Source of the DNA: Geothrix campi
Lineage (GTDB): Bacteria; Acidobacteriota; Holophagae; Holophagales; Holophagaceae
Assembly (NCBI RefSeq): GCF_024609265.1
Contig: NZ_JANHMP010000001.1
Location: 310,001-374,000 of the forward strand
Length of the DNA: 64,000 nucleotides
Reading direction: 5' to 3'
Shown: piece by piece, positions 18,387 through 27,127 of the stretch
Layout of the letters: every line of letters begins with the position of its first letter
How positions within the stretch are numbered: the stretch's first letter is position 1
Translations under genes and position numbers: made by a program
Notes under the pieces: model-generated
Database searches by the model: none
What the model was told of the DNA's origin: nothing
Seen by the model: only the letters and a program-made list of their open reading frames with translations

Positions 18387-19261
18387 AGCACGTCACCGTC
18401 GCCACCCGTGGATCCGCCCTGGCCGTGGGCCAGGCCGAGTCTCTCGTGAGGTTCCTCGAATCGAAGGGCTACGAAGTGTCCTGGCGGAAGTTTTCGACTT
18501 CCGGCGACCAGTGGCTCCAGGGCCCCCTGGACAAGCAGGTGGGTGGCGGCTTCTTCACCAAGGAGTTGGAGGATGCCATGGCCGCCGGCGCCGCAGACCT
18601 CCTCATCCACAGCCTCAAGGACGTCTCCCTGGAGCGGCCGGCGGGCATCGTTTCCGCGTGCATCCCGAAGCGCGAGGATCCTTCCGACTGGCTGGTGCTG
18701 CGCCCCGACGCACCCGAAGACCTCACCATCGGCACCAGCGCCGTGCGCCGGGAGCGTGTGCTGAGCCAGCTCTTCCCCAAGGCCCGCTTCACCTGGATCC
18801 GCGGCAACGTGCAGACTCGCCTCCAGCGGGTGCGGGATGGCGTGCTGCGCGAGGCGCCCCTCCATGGGACCCTGCTGGCGGCCGCGGGCCTGAAGCGCCT
18901 GGGGCTGGACCTGACGGGCCTCACCGTGCGTCCACTGACGCCCGAAGAACTGCCCTCAGCGCCGGGGCAGGGGGCCCTCCTGGCCGAGGCCCGGGCGGAC
19001 CGCCCCGACCTGATCGAGGCCCTGGCCGAGCTCCACGACGCCATGACCGCCCGCTGCGTCACCCTTGAGCGGAAGGTCCTTGCCGGCATCGGCGGCGGCT
19101 GCCAGCAGCCTCTGGGCGCCCTGGCCACGCCCCAGGCGGATGGCACCCTGCTGCTCCGTGCGGCCTACGCGCCCGACGGGGAACTCCGCCGGGCCGAGGC
19201 CCGGGGCACCGACGATGCGATTCTCCTGAAGGCTGTCCTCCAGGGCATCGGCCTGTCATGA
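18383..19261 (+). CDS. hemC: Porphobilinogen deaminase
   Basis: Joins four porphobilinogens into hydroxymethylbilane. The 292-residue protein has the N-terminal T-V-A-T-R-G-S-A-L-A, the catalytic Asp80 in H-S-L-K-D-V, the chain-binding arginines (A-V-R-R-E-R, R-G-N-V-Q-T-R) and Cys240 in G-G-G-C-Q-Q-P, which carries the dipyrromethane cofactor. The start overlaps the hemA stop and the stop overlaps hemD, so translation should be coupled through the cluster. The protein is slightly shorter than the usual ~310 residues. Confidence 0.96.
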   Translation: MKHVTVATRGSALAVGQAESLVRFLESKGYEVSWRKFSTSGDQWLQGPLDKQVGGGFFTKELEDAMAAGAADLLIHSLKDVSLERPAGIVSACIPKREDPSDWLVLRPDAPEDLTIGTSAVRRERVLSQLFPKARFTWIRGNVQTRLQRVRDGVLREAPLHGTLLAAAGLKRLGLDLTGLTVRPLTPEELPSAPGQGALLAEARADRPDLIEALAELHDAMTARCVTLERKVLAGIGGGCQQPLGALATPQADGTLLLRAAYAPDGELRRAEARGTDDAILLKAVLQGIGLS

Positions 19262-19950
19262 CCTCCGCGGCCTTCCACCCCCGCCTAGCCCTGGCCCGGC
19301 CCGCCCAGCACCCGCTGGCGGACACGGTACGCAAGGCCGGCTGGGAGCCTGTGCCGTATGCGTTCACCAGCCTGAAGGTGTGCACGGCGCCACCGCCGAT
19401 TCCCTTTACGGAGGCCCAGGCGCTCCTGGTGCTGAGCCCTTCGGGGGCCCAGGTGGCCGCGCCCCGCCTGCCCGCGGGAATGCTCTGCCTGGTGCAGGGC
19501 GCCGGCACGGCCGATGCTCTCGGGCGGGACGACCTGGAGGTCCGGTTGCCTTTCGAAGCCCGGGCTGAGGCCCTGTGGGAGCTGCTGCAAACCACGTTTC
19601 CCGACGGTGGGGACTTCATCCTGGCCCGCGGCGAGCGGAGCCGGGAGTACCTCGAGGTGGCGACGCGCGGGACCGCCTGGCGGATCCATCCCTGGGTCAC
19701 CCATCGCGAGGTGGCCCGGGACCCGTTCCCGCCCCTGCCGGAAGTGGAGGGGGTGCTGGCCCTCAGCCCGCTGCAGGCGGAGATCCTGGCTCCCGTCGCC
19801 CGTGACGTGCAGCGGTTCGCCTGGGGTGAAGCCACGGCCGAGGCCTTCGCCCAAGCGGGGGCCCCCGCCCACGATCGCTGTGAACCAAAGCCAGGCCTGC
19901 TCTGGGCCATGCTCGCGCAACACCTGAACAAGGAGGAGTCCCCATGCTGA
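19258..19950 (+). CDS. hemD: Uroporphyrinogen-III synthase
   Basis: A 230-residue protein between hemC and hemB, with ATGA overlaps on the 5' side and a 7-base overlap into hemB. The family is poorly conserved; visible hints are two similar alpha/beta halves and short blocks such as L-L-V-L-S-P-S-G-A-Q-V and V-L-A-L-S-P-L-Q-A-E, the positions of the family's F-T-S-x-x-A-V motifs. It should cyclise hydroxymethylbilane with inversion of ring D. Assignment rests largely on position and length. Confidence 0.85.
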   Translation: MTSAAFHPRLALARPAQHPLADTVRKAGWEPVPYAFTSLKVCTAPPPIPFTEAQALLVLSPSGAQVAAPRLPAGMLCLVQGAGTADALGRDDLEVRLPFEARAEALWELLQTTFPDGGDFILARGERSREYLEVATRGTAWRIHPWVTHREVARDPFPPLPEVEGVLALSPLQAEILAPVARDVQRFAWGEATAEAFAQAGAPAHDRCEPKPGLLWAMLAQHLNKEESPC

Positions 19951-20921
19951 ACCGCTCCCGCCGCCTCCGCACCAGCGCCGCCATGCGCAACCTGGTGGCG
20001 GAGACGGACCTCCGTCCCCGCCACCTCATCCAGCCCCACTTCGTGGTGCCTCAGGCAGGCAGTACCGAGATCGCCAGCATGCCGGGCATCGTCAATGCCG
20101 GCGTGGAGGAGACGCTGCGGCAGGTGGAGAAGGACCTGAAGAAAGGCCTTACCAGCGTGCTGCTCTTCGGCGTGCCGGAGGATTCCTCCAAGACACCCGA
20201 TGCCCGCTATGCCTGCGATCACAACGGGGTCGTGCCGGTGGCCGTGAAGGCCCTGAAGAAGGCCTTCGGCTCGGACCTTATCGTCATGACCGATGTGTGC
20301 CTCTGCGGCTGCACCAGCCACGGCCACTGCGGCCTGGTGGATGAGAACGGCGTAGTGCAGAACGATGAGACCCTGCCGATCCTGGCAGAAATGGCCCTCC
20401 GCCACGCCGAGGCAGGCGCCGACGTGGCCTCCCCCAGCGACATGATGGACGGCCGGGTGGCCGCCATCCGCGAGCTTCTGGACAAGAACGGCTTCACCCA
20501 GACCAGCATCCTCAGCTACGCCATCAAGCACTCTGGGGCCTACTACGGCCCCTTCCGCGAGGCCGCCCACAGCAGCCCCAAGTTCGGCGACCGCAAGACC
20601 TACCAGATGGACCCCCGCAACGCCCGCGAAGGGCTGCGGGACGCGCTGCTCGACATCGAAGAGGGCGCGGACATGCTCATGGTCAAGCCCGCGCTGCCGA
20701 ACCTCGACCTCATCTGGCGCCTGCGCGAGCGCACCCTGGCGCCCATCTGCGCCTATCACGTGTCCAGCGAGTTCAGCAGCGTGAAGGCCGCCGACCGCCT
20801 GGGCTGGGTGAATGGCGACCAGCTGATGTACGAGCACCTCATCGCCATCCGGCGCGCTGGCGCCGACATGATCGTCACCTACGCCGGCCGCGAGGCCGTG
20901 GAGAAAGGCTGGATCTCGTGA
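19944..20921 (+). CDS. hemB: Delta-aminolevulinic acid dehydratase
   Basis: Condenses two aminolevulinic acids into porphobilinogen. The 325-residue sequence has the zinc-type cysteine cluster D-V-C-L-C-G-C-T-S-H-G-H-C, unlike the magnesium-type enzymes that carry Asp there, and the Schiff-base lysines in Y-A-I-K-H-S-G-A-Y-Y-G-P-F-R and M-V-K-P-A-L. AGGAG lies about six bases before the ATG at 19944. The stop overlaps the hemL GTG start. Confidence 0.97.
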   Translation: MLNRSRRLRTSAAMRNLVAETDLRPRHLIQPHFVVPQAGSTEIASMPGIVNAGVEETLRQVEKDLKKGLTSVLLFGVPEDSSKTPDARYACDHNGVVPVAVKALKKAFGSDLIVMTDVCLCGCTSHGHCGLVDENGVVQNDETLPILAEMALRHAEAGADVASPSDMMDGRVAAIRELLDKNGFTQTSILSYAIKHSGAYYGPFREAAHSSPKFGDRKTYQMDPRNAREGLRDALLDIEEGADMLMVKPALPNLDLIWRLRERTLAPICAYHVSSEFSSVKAADRLGWVNGDQLMYEHLIAIRRAGADMIVTYAGREAVEKGWIS

Positions 20922-22174
20922 GCAACGACACCCTCTTCCAGGAAGCCCTGACCCACTTCCCCGGTGGCGTCTCCAGCCCCGTACGGGCGTTCCGGGCCGT
21001 GGGTGGCACGCCCAAGTTCTTCAAGAAGGCCAGCGGCGCCTGGTTCGAAGACGAGGATGGCCAGCGGTTCCTGGACCTCTGCATGTCCTGGGGTCCGCTG
21101 ATCCTGGGTCACGCCCACCCGGACATCCTGGCCGCCGTCACCGAGTCCATGCAGGAGGGCCTCACCTTCGGCGCCCCCAGCCGTCGCGAGCTCGCGCTTG
21201 CCCGCAAGATCAAGGTGATGGTGCCCTTCGTGGAGAAGATGCGCTTCGTGTCCTCGGGCACGGAAGCCGTCATGTCCGCCCTGCGTGCCGCCCGCGGCTT
21301 CACGGGCCGGGACCGCATCCTCAAGTTCGAGGGCTGCTACCACGGGCACAGCGATGGCCTGCTGGTGAAGGCCGGCTCTGGTCTCATCACCTTCGGCGCC
21401 CCCACCAGCGCGGGCGTGCCCAAGGGCATCGCCGAGCTGACCTCCGTGGTCACGCTCGATGACCTGGAGACCCTGGAGCGCACCTTCGCGGAGATCGGGA
21501 ACGAACTGGCCGCGGCCATCATCGAGCCCATCCCCGCCAACAACGGCCTGCTGCTCCAGCGTCCCGAGTTCCTCAAGCGCCTGCGCGAACTCTGCACGAA
21601 GCACGGCGTGGTCCTCATCTTCGACGAGGTCATCAGCGGCTTCCGCGTGGCCCCCGGCGGCGCGGCGGAGCGCCTGGGCATCACGCCCGACCTGGCGACC
21701 TACGGCAAGATCATCGGCGGCGGCATGCCCGTCGGCCTCTACGGGGGCCGCAAGGACATCATGGGCGTCGTGGCGCCGGACGGCCCGGTCTACCAGGCGG
21801 GTACCCTGTCGGGCAATCCCGTGGCCATGGCCGCGGGCCTCGCCACCATGGAGAAGCTGACCCCGGCCTTCTACGCCGACCTGGAAGCCAACGCCGCGAA
21901 GTGGGCCGCGGCCTTCGAGACCATCCCTGGCCTCCACTGCCCCCGGTACGGCAGCCTGCTCTGGCCGCTGTTCCAGGATGGCGTGCGCCGCAGCGACGCG
22001 GTGAAGGGCGAGGCCATCAGCACCTTCAACCGCCTGCACAAGGCCCTGCTGGGCCAGGGTGTCTACCTGCCGCCCAGCGGCTACGAAGTGGCCTTCCTCG
22101 GTGCCGCCCACGGCGAGCCCGAACTGGCCCACTTCAAGCAGGCCGTGGCCGCCGTGGCCAAGGATTTTGCCTGA
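20918..22174 (+). CDS. hemL: Glutamate-1-semialdehyde 2,1-aminomutase
   Basis: PLP enzyme that converts glutamate-1-semialdehyde to aminolevulinic acid, the step after hemA. The 418-residue protein has P-G-G-V-S-S-P-V-R-A-F at the N-terminus, S-S-G-T-E-A-V-M-S-A-L-R for phosphate binding, and the PLP lysine in A-T-Y-G-K-I-I-G-G-G-M-P-V-G. The GTG start overlaps the hemB stop (GTGA). Its presence beside hemA confirms the C5 pathway. Confidence 0.97.
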   Translation: MSNDTLFQEALTHFPGGVSSPVRAFRAVGGTPKFFKKASGAWFEDEDGQRFLDLCMSWGPLILGHAHPDILAAVTESMQEGLTFGAPSRRELALARKIKVMVPFVEKMRFVSSGTEAVMSALRAARGFTGRDRILKFEGCYHGHSDGLLVKAGSGLITFGAPTSAGVPKGIAELTSVVTLDDLETLERTFAEIGNELAAAIIEPIPANNGLLLQRPEFLKRLRELCTKHGVVLIFDEVISGFRVAPGGAAERLGITPDLATYGKIIGGGMPVGLYGGRKDIMGVVAPDGPVYQAGTLSGNPVAMAAGLATMEKLTPAFYADLEANAAKWAAAFETIPGLHCPRYGSLLWPLFQDGVRRSDAVKGEAISTFNRLHKALLGQGVYLPPSGYEVAFLGAAHGEPELAHFKQAVAAVAKDFA

Positions 22175-22245
22175 TTTCCAAGGCCGCCGGTCACTTCTCC
22201 GCGCGCCTTTTCTGGTTTCTGTGATGACATGTTTTTGGTGATGTG

Positions 22246-23235
22246 ATGACCCAGCCCCTCCTCCGCGTCCTGAACGGCGAAGCCCTCGACAAACCCCCGG
22301 TGTGGTTCATGCGCCAGGCCGGGCGCTTCCTGCCGGAGTACCGCGAGGTGCGGGCCAAGGTCACCTTCGAGCAGCTGCTCAACGACTCGGACTTGGCCGC
22401 GGAGGTGACGCTGCAGCCCATCCGCCGCTTTCCCCAGATCGACGGCGCCATCATCTTCAGCGACATCCTGGTGATCCTGGACGCCTTGGGCTGCGAAGTG
22501 ACGATTCCCGAGGGCGGGCCCCGCATCGGCAAGACGCTGGACCAGATCGACATCAACCGGCCCCTGGACGAAAAGGTCTTCGAGCCGGTCTGCAACGCCA
22601 TCCGCAAGGTGAAGGCGAACCTGCCGCCCAAGGTGACCATGCTGGGTTTCGCGGGCGCCCCCTGGACCCTGCTGGCCTACGGCATCGAAGGGAAGGGCAG
22701 CAAGAGCTGGTCGAAGGCCAAGGCCTTCATCCACCAGAATCCCGTGCTGGCCCAGAAATGGATGGACAAGCTGGCGGACGCCGCCGCCCGCCTGCTGAAC
22801 CTGCACATCGAGGCCGGTGCCCAGGGCGTGCAGCTCTTCGACACCTGGGCCGGTGAGCTGGACGCCGATGATTATGCGACCTTCGCCCTGCCTTCCGTGG
22901 AGCGCACGCTATCCCAGGTGACGGCTGCGCCCACGCTCTTCTTCGCCCGTACCGGCTACCTGCCGGATTCGTTGAACAACCTGCCTTGCCAGGGGCTGGC
23001 CGTGCCCTGGCAGGTCCCCATCACGGAGGCCCGTCGCCGCTTCCCCAAGATGGTGCTCCAGGGCAACCTCGACCCCATCGCGTTGCTGGCCGGCGCGGAC
23101 ACCGCCAAGCGGAAGGCCCGGGCCATCGTGGACGCCATGAAGGGTCATCCCCACATCTTCAACCTCGGCCACGGGCTGGTGCCCGAGACCGATCCCGCCG
23201 TGGTGGCCGCCGTTCTTGACGAGGTGAAGGCATGA
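22246..23235 (+). CDS. hemE: Uroporphyrinogen decarboxylase
   Basis: Removes four carboxyl groups from uroporphyrinogen III to give coproporphyrinogen III. The 329-residue protein has the family signatures P-V-W-F-M-R-Q-A-G-R-F-L-P-E-Y and G-F-A-G-A-P-W-T-L-L. A 71-base gap after hemL is the only sizeable break within the cluster and includes a T-rich patch near 22208-22235. ATG 22246 is chosen over the adjacent GTG at 22243; both sit after a GGTG run. The stop overlaps hemN (ATGA). Confidence 0.96.
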   Translation: MTQPLLRVLNGEALDKPPVWFMRQAGRFLPEYREVRAKVTFEQLLNDSDLAAEVTLQPIRRFPQIDGAIIFSDILVILDALGCEVTIPEGGPRIGKTLDQIDINRPLDEKVFEPVCNAIRKVKANLPPKVTMLGFAGAPWTLLAYGIEGKGSKSWSKAKAFIHQNPVLAQKWMDKLADAAARLLNLHIEAGAQGVQLFDTWAGELDADDYATFALPSVERTLSQVTAAPTLFFARTGYLPDSLNNLPCQGLAVPWQVPITEARRRFPKMVLQGNLDPIALLAGADTAKRKARAIVDAMKGHPHIFNLGHGLVPETDPAVVAAVLDEVKA

Positions 23236-24602
23236 ACCAGCTCGCCGATCTCATCCGCCGCTACGACCGGCCTGGGCCGCGCTACACCGGCTATCCCATG
23301 CCGCCGGTCTGGTCCGACGACTTCCCGGAGCCCGAGGTCCTCTCGGCCCTGGAGCGCGCCAATGCCCGCCAGGACGAGGCGCTGTCGCTCTACCTCCACA
23401 TCCCCTTCTGCCCCCGTCGCTGTGCCTATTGCGGCTGCAACGTGGTGGTGAGCCCCCAGTACGACCCCGTGGAAGCCTACCTGGCCGCAGTGACCAAGGA
23501 ACTGGATCTGGTCTGCTCCCGCCTGCCGGACCGCCGCAAAGCGCTTCAGCTTCATTGGGGCGGCGGCACGCCCACCTACCTGAAGGCGGCGGATCTCAAG
23601 CGCACGTTCAACCTGTTCAAGGAACGCTTCGAGTTCCAGCCCGGGGCCGAGATCGCCATCGAGGTGGACCCCACCTTCCTGGAATCCGATCAGTTGCCAG
23701 CCCTGCGGGAGATGGGGTTCAACCGTGTGTCGTTCGGGGTGCAGGACCTGGACGAGAATGTGCAGGCGCTCATCACCCGCGGCCAGACCTGGGATCACAC
23801 CCTCACGGCCATGCGCCAGTGCCGGGACCTGGGCTTCGAAGGGGTGAACCTGGACCTGGTCTACGGCCTGCCGGGCCAGACCATGGACACCTTCCGCCGC
23901 ACCCTGGAATCCACCCTGGAGCTGTCGCCGGACCGCATGGCCATCTACGGCTTTGCCTATCTGCCCAGCATCATGCCGTTCCAGCGGAGCATCCCCGAGG
24001 AGACTCTGCCTACGCCCGAACTGCGTCTGGACCTGCTGCTGCTGGCCTCGGACATCCTGGAAAAGGCGGGCTATGTGGCCATCGGCATGGACCACTTCGC
24101 CCACCCGGACGATCCCATGGCCAAGGCCGTGCAGGAGGGCAAGCTCATCCGTAATTTCATGGGCTATGCCGTGAAGGCGGGCACGGATCTGGTGGGTTTC
24201 GGCCCCAGCGCCATCTCCAACGTCGCCGGGGTGTACGCCCAGAACGAGAAGATCCTGGCCAAGTGGGAGCGCAGCATCACGGATGGCCATCTGGCCGTCC
24301 ACAAGGGGCACCGCCTGTCCGAGGACGATGAACTGCGCCGCTGGGTGATCCACCACCTCATGGGCCACTTCGAGCTGAAGTGGGAGGACCTTCGGCAGCG
24401 ATTCGGCGTGGATGGCCCCGTCCTCTTCGCGGACGCTGTCACCGAGCTCCAGGCGGAGGTGCCCCAGGGCACCGTGGAAATGCGTCCCGAAGGCATCTTC
24501 ATCACAGATCTGGGACGGCGCTTCGTCCGCAACCTGGTCCAGCCTTTCGATGCCTATCTGGCCAAGCTCAGCGCCAAGACGCCTTTTTCCCGGACGGTGT
24601 GA
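23232..24602 (+). CDS. hemN: Oxygen-independent coproporphyrinogen III oxidase
   Basis: Radical-SAM enzyme that decarboxylates two propionates of coproporphyrinogen III to vinyl groups without oxygen, giving protoporphyrinogen IX. The 456-residue length, the C-x3-C-x2-C-x-C motif (C-P-R-R-C-A-Y-C-G-C, about residues 59-68), and G-G-G-T-P-T-Y mark a true HemN rather than the shorter HemW. Its place at the end of the cluster fits an anaerobic or facultative lifestyle. Protoporphyrinogen oxidase and ferrochelatase are not in the window. Confidence 0.96.
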   Translation: MNQLADLIRRYDRPGPRYTGYPMPPVWSDDFPEPEVLSALERANARQDEALSLYLHIPFCPRRCAYCGCNVVVSPQYDPVEAYLAAVTKELDLVCSRLPDRRKALQLHWGGGTPTYLKAADLKRTFNLFKERFEFQPGAEIAIEVDPTFLESDQLPALREMGFNRVSFGVQDLDENVQALITRGQTWDHTLTAMRQCRDLGFEGVNLDLVYGLPGQTMDTFRRTLESTLELSPDRMAIYGFAYLPSIMPFQRSIPEETLPTPELRLDLLLLASDILEKAGYVAIGMDHFAHPDDPMAKAVQEGKLIRNFMGYAVKAGTDLVGFGPSAISNVAGVYAQNEKILAKWERSITDGHLAVHKGHRLSEDDELRRWVIHHLMGHFELKWEDLRQRFGVDGPVLFADAVTELQAEVPQGTVEMRPEGIFITDLGRRFVRNLVQPFDAYLAKLSAKTPFSRTV

Positions 24603-24611
24603 CGCCTGGCA

Positions 24612-24639
24612 TTGAATAGCTGACCCAAAGGCCTACATT
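24612..24639 (+). promoter_or_regulatory. Putative sigma70-type promoter
   Basis: TTGAAT (24612-24617) and TACATT (24634-24639) are spaced by 16 bases just after the hemN stop, about 110 bases before the phosphatase-like gene. A CCTGG/CCAGG hairpin at 24715-24728 lies in the predicted leader. Confidence 0.4.
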
Positions 24640-24747
24640 AAGAACTGTGGAGACCCGCCCGCCCGGGCCTTGGCTCCGCAGCCGATGGCCTCTCCGGTGG
24701 TCTTCGCGAACCTGCCTGGTTCACCAGGCGATGTCGCGGAGGATTCC

Positions 24748-25254
24748 ATGTATCGGACTCTGTTCCTGCTGCTTCCGGCCTTGATGCTCCAGGCTGGGGA
24801 ATCGGCCATACCGAACGCCGTGGAGGTGCGTTCCGGTGTCTTCGTCATGCGCAGTTCGCCTAACCAGGGGACCTGCGACGCCATGAAGAAGGTGCACATC
24901 ACGCACGTCATCGACCTCCGCCGGGATGATGAGCCCAACCTCGACTGCCAATCCGAGTCCTCCCGACTGCAGGAACTGGGCATCCACTACCAGCGCTACG
25001 CCATCACCAAGGCTCCGCCTGACTCCGACTTCGATTTCCTGAGGGCCATGTTGCGGGATCTGCCGAAGGGATCCAAGGTGGTGATCCACTGCAGCAACGG
25101 TAACCGTGCCGCCGCGGCCGTCTGCCCCTGGCTGGTGCTGGACAAGGGGATGCCCGTGGCCGAGGCCATGCGGATCGCCGCGGATGCCGGATTGAAGCTC
25201 CCCGAGACCCAGGAGGCTGTGCGGCGGTACCTGGCCAAACAGGGCCGGACCTGA
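24748..25254 (+). CDS. Secreted protein-tyrosine-phosphatase-like protein
   Basis: A 168-residue protein with a signal peptide (T-L-F-L-L-L-P-A-L-M-L) and a phosphatase-like domain. The P-loop is H-C-S-N-G-N-R-A-A-A, the C-x5-R motif of Cys-dependent phosphatases; H-V-I-D-L-R-R-D-D precedes it, as in the beta-lactamase-hydrolase-like/DSP family. ATG 24748 has GGAGG five bases upstream; the frame is open before it but without a better start. Export implies a periplasmic substrate, unknown. It is convergent with the acyl-CoA synthetase with a 15-base gap. Confidence 0.8.
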   Translation: MYRTLFLLLPALMLQAGESAIPNAVEVRSGVFVMRSSPNQGTCDAMKKVHITHVIDLRRDDEPNLDCQSESSRLQELGIHYQRYAITKAPPDSDFDFLRAMLRDLPKGSKVVIHCSNGNRAAAAVCPWLVLDKGMPVAEAMRIAADAGLKLPETQEAVRRYLAKQGRT

Positions 25255-25269
25255 GCGTGGTCCGCGGGA

Positions 25270-27096
25270 TCAGCCCTTGGGATCCTGGTACATCGCCTCA
25301 ATCTGGGGGGCGTACATCTGGTTGATAACCCGTCGCTTAACCTTCAATGACGGCGTGAGTTGCCCGCCTTCGAGAGTCATCTCCTGGTCGAGGAGGACCA
25401 TTTTCTTGACGCGTTCGTAGTTCGACAGGCGCTCGTTGACGCGCTCGACGCGGCTGCCGATCTTGGCGAACACCAGGGGATTCTGGATGAGTTCGGCGTG
25501 GGTCTTGTAGGTGATCTTCTTGTAGCCGGCCCAGCGCGCCAGGCTGTCGAAGTTCGGCACGATGAGGGCGCTGATGAAATTGCGCTGGTCGCCGATGAGC
25601 ACGGCCTGGGAGATGTACTTGTCCACCTTGAGCAGGTTCTCGATGGGCTGGGGAGCCACCTTCTTGCCGCCGCTAGTGACGATGAGTTCCTTCTTCCGGT
25701 CGGTGATGTAGAGGCGCCCCTGATCATCCAGGTGCCCGATGTCGCCGGTGTGGAAGTAGCCATCCTCGTCGATGGCCTCCCGGGTGGCCTTCTCGTTGTT
25801 CCAGTAGCCCAGCATGATGTTCGGACCCTGGCAGAGGATCTCGCCATCCTCCGCGATCTTCACGAAGGGACGCCCGTTCCATTCCGTGTAGAGAGGACGT
25901 CCCACGCAACCGGGAATCACCTCGCCAAAACGGTTCACGGTGATGATCGGGCTGGTCTCTGTCAGGCCATACCCCTCGAGGATGGGGATGCCGAGGATCC
26001 AGAAGAACTCCATGATCTTCCCGCCCAGAGGGGCGCCGCCACTGACGGCGATCTTCATCCGGCCGCCGGTCTTCTGACGGATCTTCTCGAAGACAACGGC
26101 CTTGGCTGTGCGGTACCACAGGCCCTTCCAGGAGGGCGGCTCCTGGCCCTTCAGCAGGTAGGGCACCGCCTGGCGGCCGGCCATCATGGCCCAGTGGAAG
26201 ATCAGGCGCTTGATGAAGCTGCCCGCGGAGACCGTGTCGTAGATCTTCGCGTAGATTTTCTCGTAGATGCGGGGTACCGAGGCCATGAGGGTGGGGCGGA
26301 CTTCCAGCATGTCGGCCGCGACGGTGGCGACGCTCTCGGCGTAGTAGATCGAGGCTCCGGCGTGGAACCACAGGAAGTGGCCGGCCATGCGCTCGAAGAT
26401 GTGGGTGAGGGGGAGAAAGCTCAGGGCCCGCTCGTTGTCCGAAATGTTGGACACCGTGGCCCTGCCCGCCAGGACGTTGGACACCAGGTTGCCGTGGGTG
26501 AGGATGGCGCCCTTGGGATCACCCGTGGTGCCTGAGGTGTAGATGAGAGTGAGGATGTCCGAGGCCTTCCGCTGCTCACCCCAGGTGCGGACCTCGGGTC
26601 GGCGGGCCTCCATGGCCTCCCCCTCGCGGAGGAGGTCCGACCACAAGATCAGGGTCCGCCCCGTGCCCAGCGGAAGCTCGCCGTCCATCAGCACGGCGGC
26701 TTCAAGCTCTGGCAGTTCCGCCCAATGCGCGAGCACCTTGTCCAGCTGCTCGCGGGTCGAGCAGAGCACCCATCGGGATTGGCTGTCCCGGAGGATGAAG
26801 GCCGCCTGCTCGCTGTTCAGCGTGGCGTAGATGGTGACGTCCGGGGTGCCCAGGATGGCGCATGCGAAATCGGCGATGGCCCATTCGGGGCGGTTCTCCG
26901 ACATGATCGCCAAGCGGTTACCTGTCTTGAGCCCCCGGGCTGCCATGGCCAGCGCCAGCCGCTCGACCAGGGCGACCAATTCCGTGTGGGAGATGGGCAC
27001 ATAAGCGCCGTTCCGCTTCGATGCCAGGGCATCTGGCAGATTCCTCTCCGCTGCCGCATAGAAAAGCTGGGCAATGGTCTCGATGGGCTGCGCCAC
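25270..27096 (-). CDS. Long-chain acyl-CoA synthetase (AMP-forming)
   Basis: A 608-residue adenylate-forming enzyme that activates fatty acids with ATP and CoA. Motifs in order: the P-loop T-L-I-Y-T-S-G-T-T-G-D-P-K-G, E-G-Y-G-L-T-E-T-S-P, T-G-D-I-G-H-L-D, and a C-terminal catalytic lysine region (S-L-K-V-K-R-R). Family type is FadD15-like. The preferred start is GTG 27096 (M-A-Q-P-I-E-T-I-A-Q), which has GGAG five bases upstream and fits the family N-terminus. ATG 27129, 11 codons earlier, has no ribosome site and would share a CATG with xerC. Confidence 0.92.
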   Translation of the reverse strand: MAQPIETIAQLFYAAAERNLPDALASKRNGAYVPISHTELVALVERLALAMAARGLKTGNRLAIMSENRPEWAIADFACAILGTPDVTIYATLNSEQAAFILRDSQSRWVLCSTREQLDKVLAHWAELPELEAAVLMDGELPLGTGRTLILWSDLLREGEAMEARRPEVRTWGEQRKASDILTLIYTSGTTGDPKGAILTHGNLVSNVLAGRATVSNISDNERALSFLPLTHIFERMAGHFLWFHAGASIYYAESVATVAADMLEVRPTLMASVPRIYEKIYAKIYDTVSAGSFIKRLIFHWAMMAGRQAVPYLLKGQEPPSWKGLWYRTAKAVVFEKIRQKTGGRMKIAVSGGAPLGGKIMEFFWILGIPILEGYGLTETSPIITVNRFGEVIPGCVGRPLYTEWNGRPFVKIAEDGEILCQGPNIMLGYWNNEKATREAIDEDGYFHTGDIGHLDDQGRLYITDRKKELIVTSGGKKVAPQPIENLLKVDKYISQAVLIGDQRNFISALIVPNFDSLARWAGYKKITYKTHAELIQNPLVFAKIGSRVERVNERLSNYERVKKMVLLDQEMTLEGGQLTPSLKVKRRVINQMYAPQIEAMYQDPKG

Positions 27097-27127
27097 AATG
27101 ACTCCAGACACTTGGGGATGTGTGCTC

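Noticed and set aside
19059-20837. Minus-strand frame of 592 codons opposite hemD and hemB
   Set aside because: Antisense shadow; both opposite genes are well supported.
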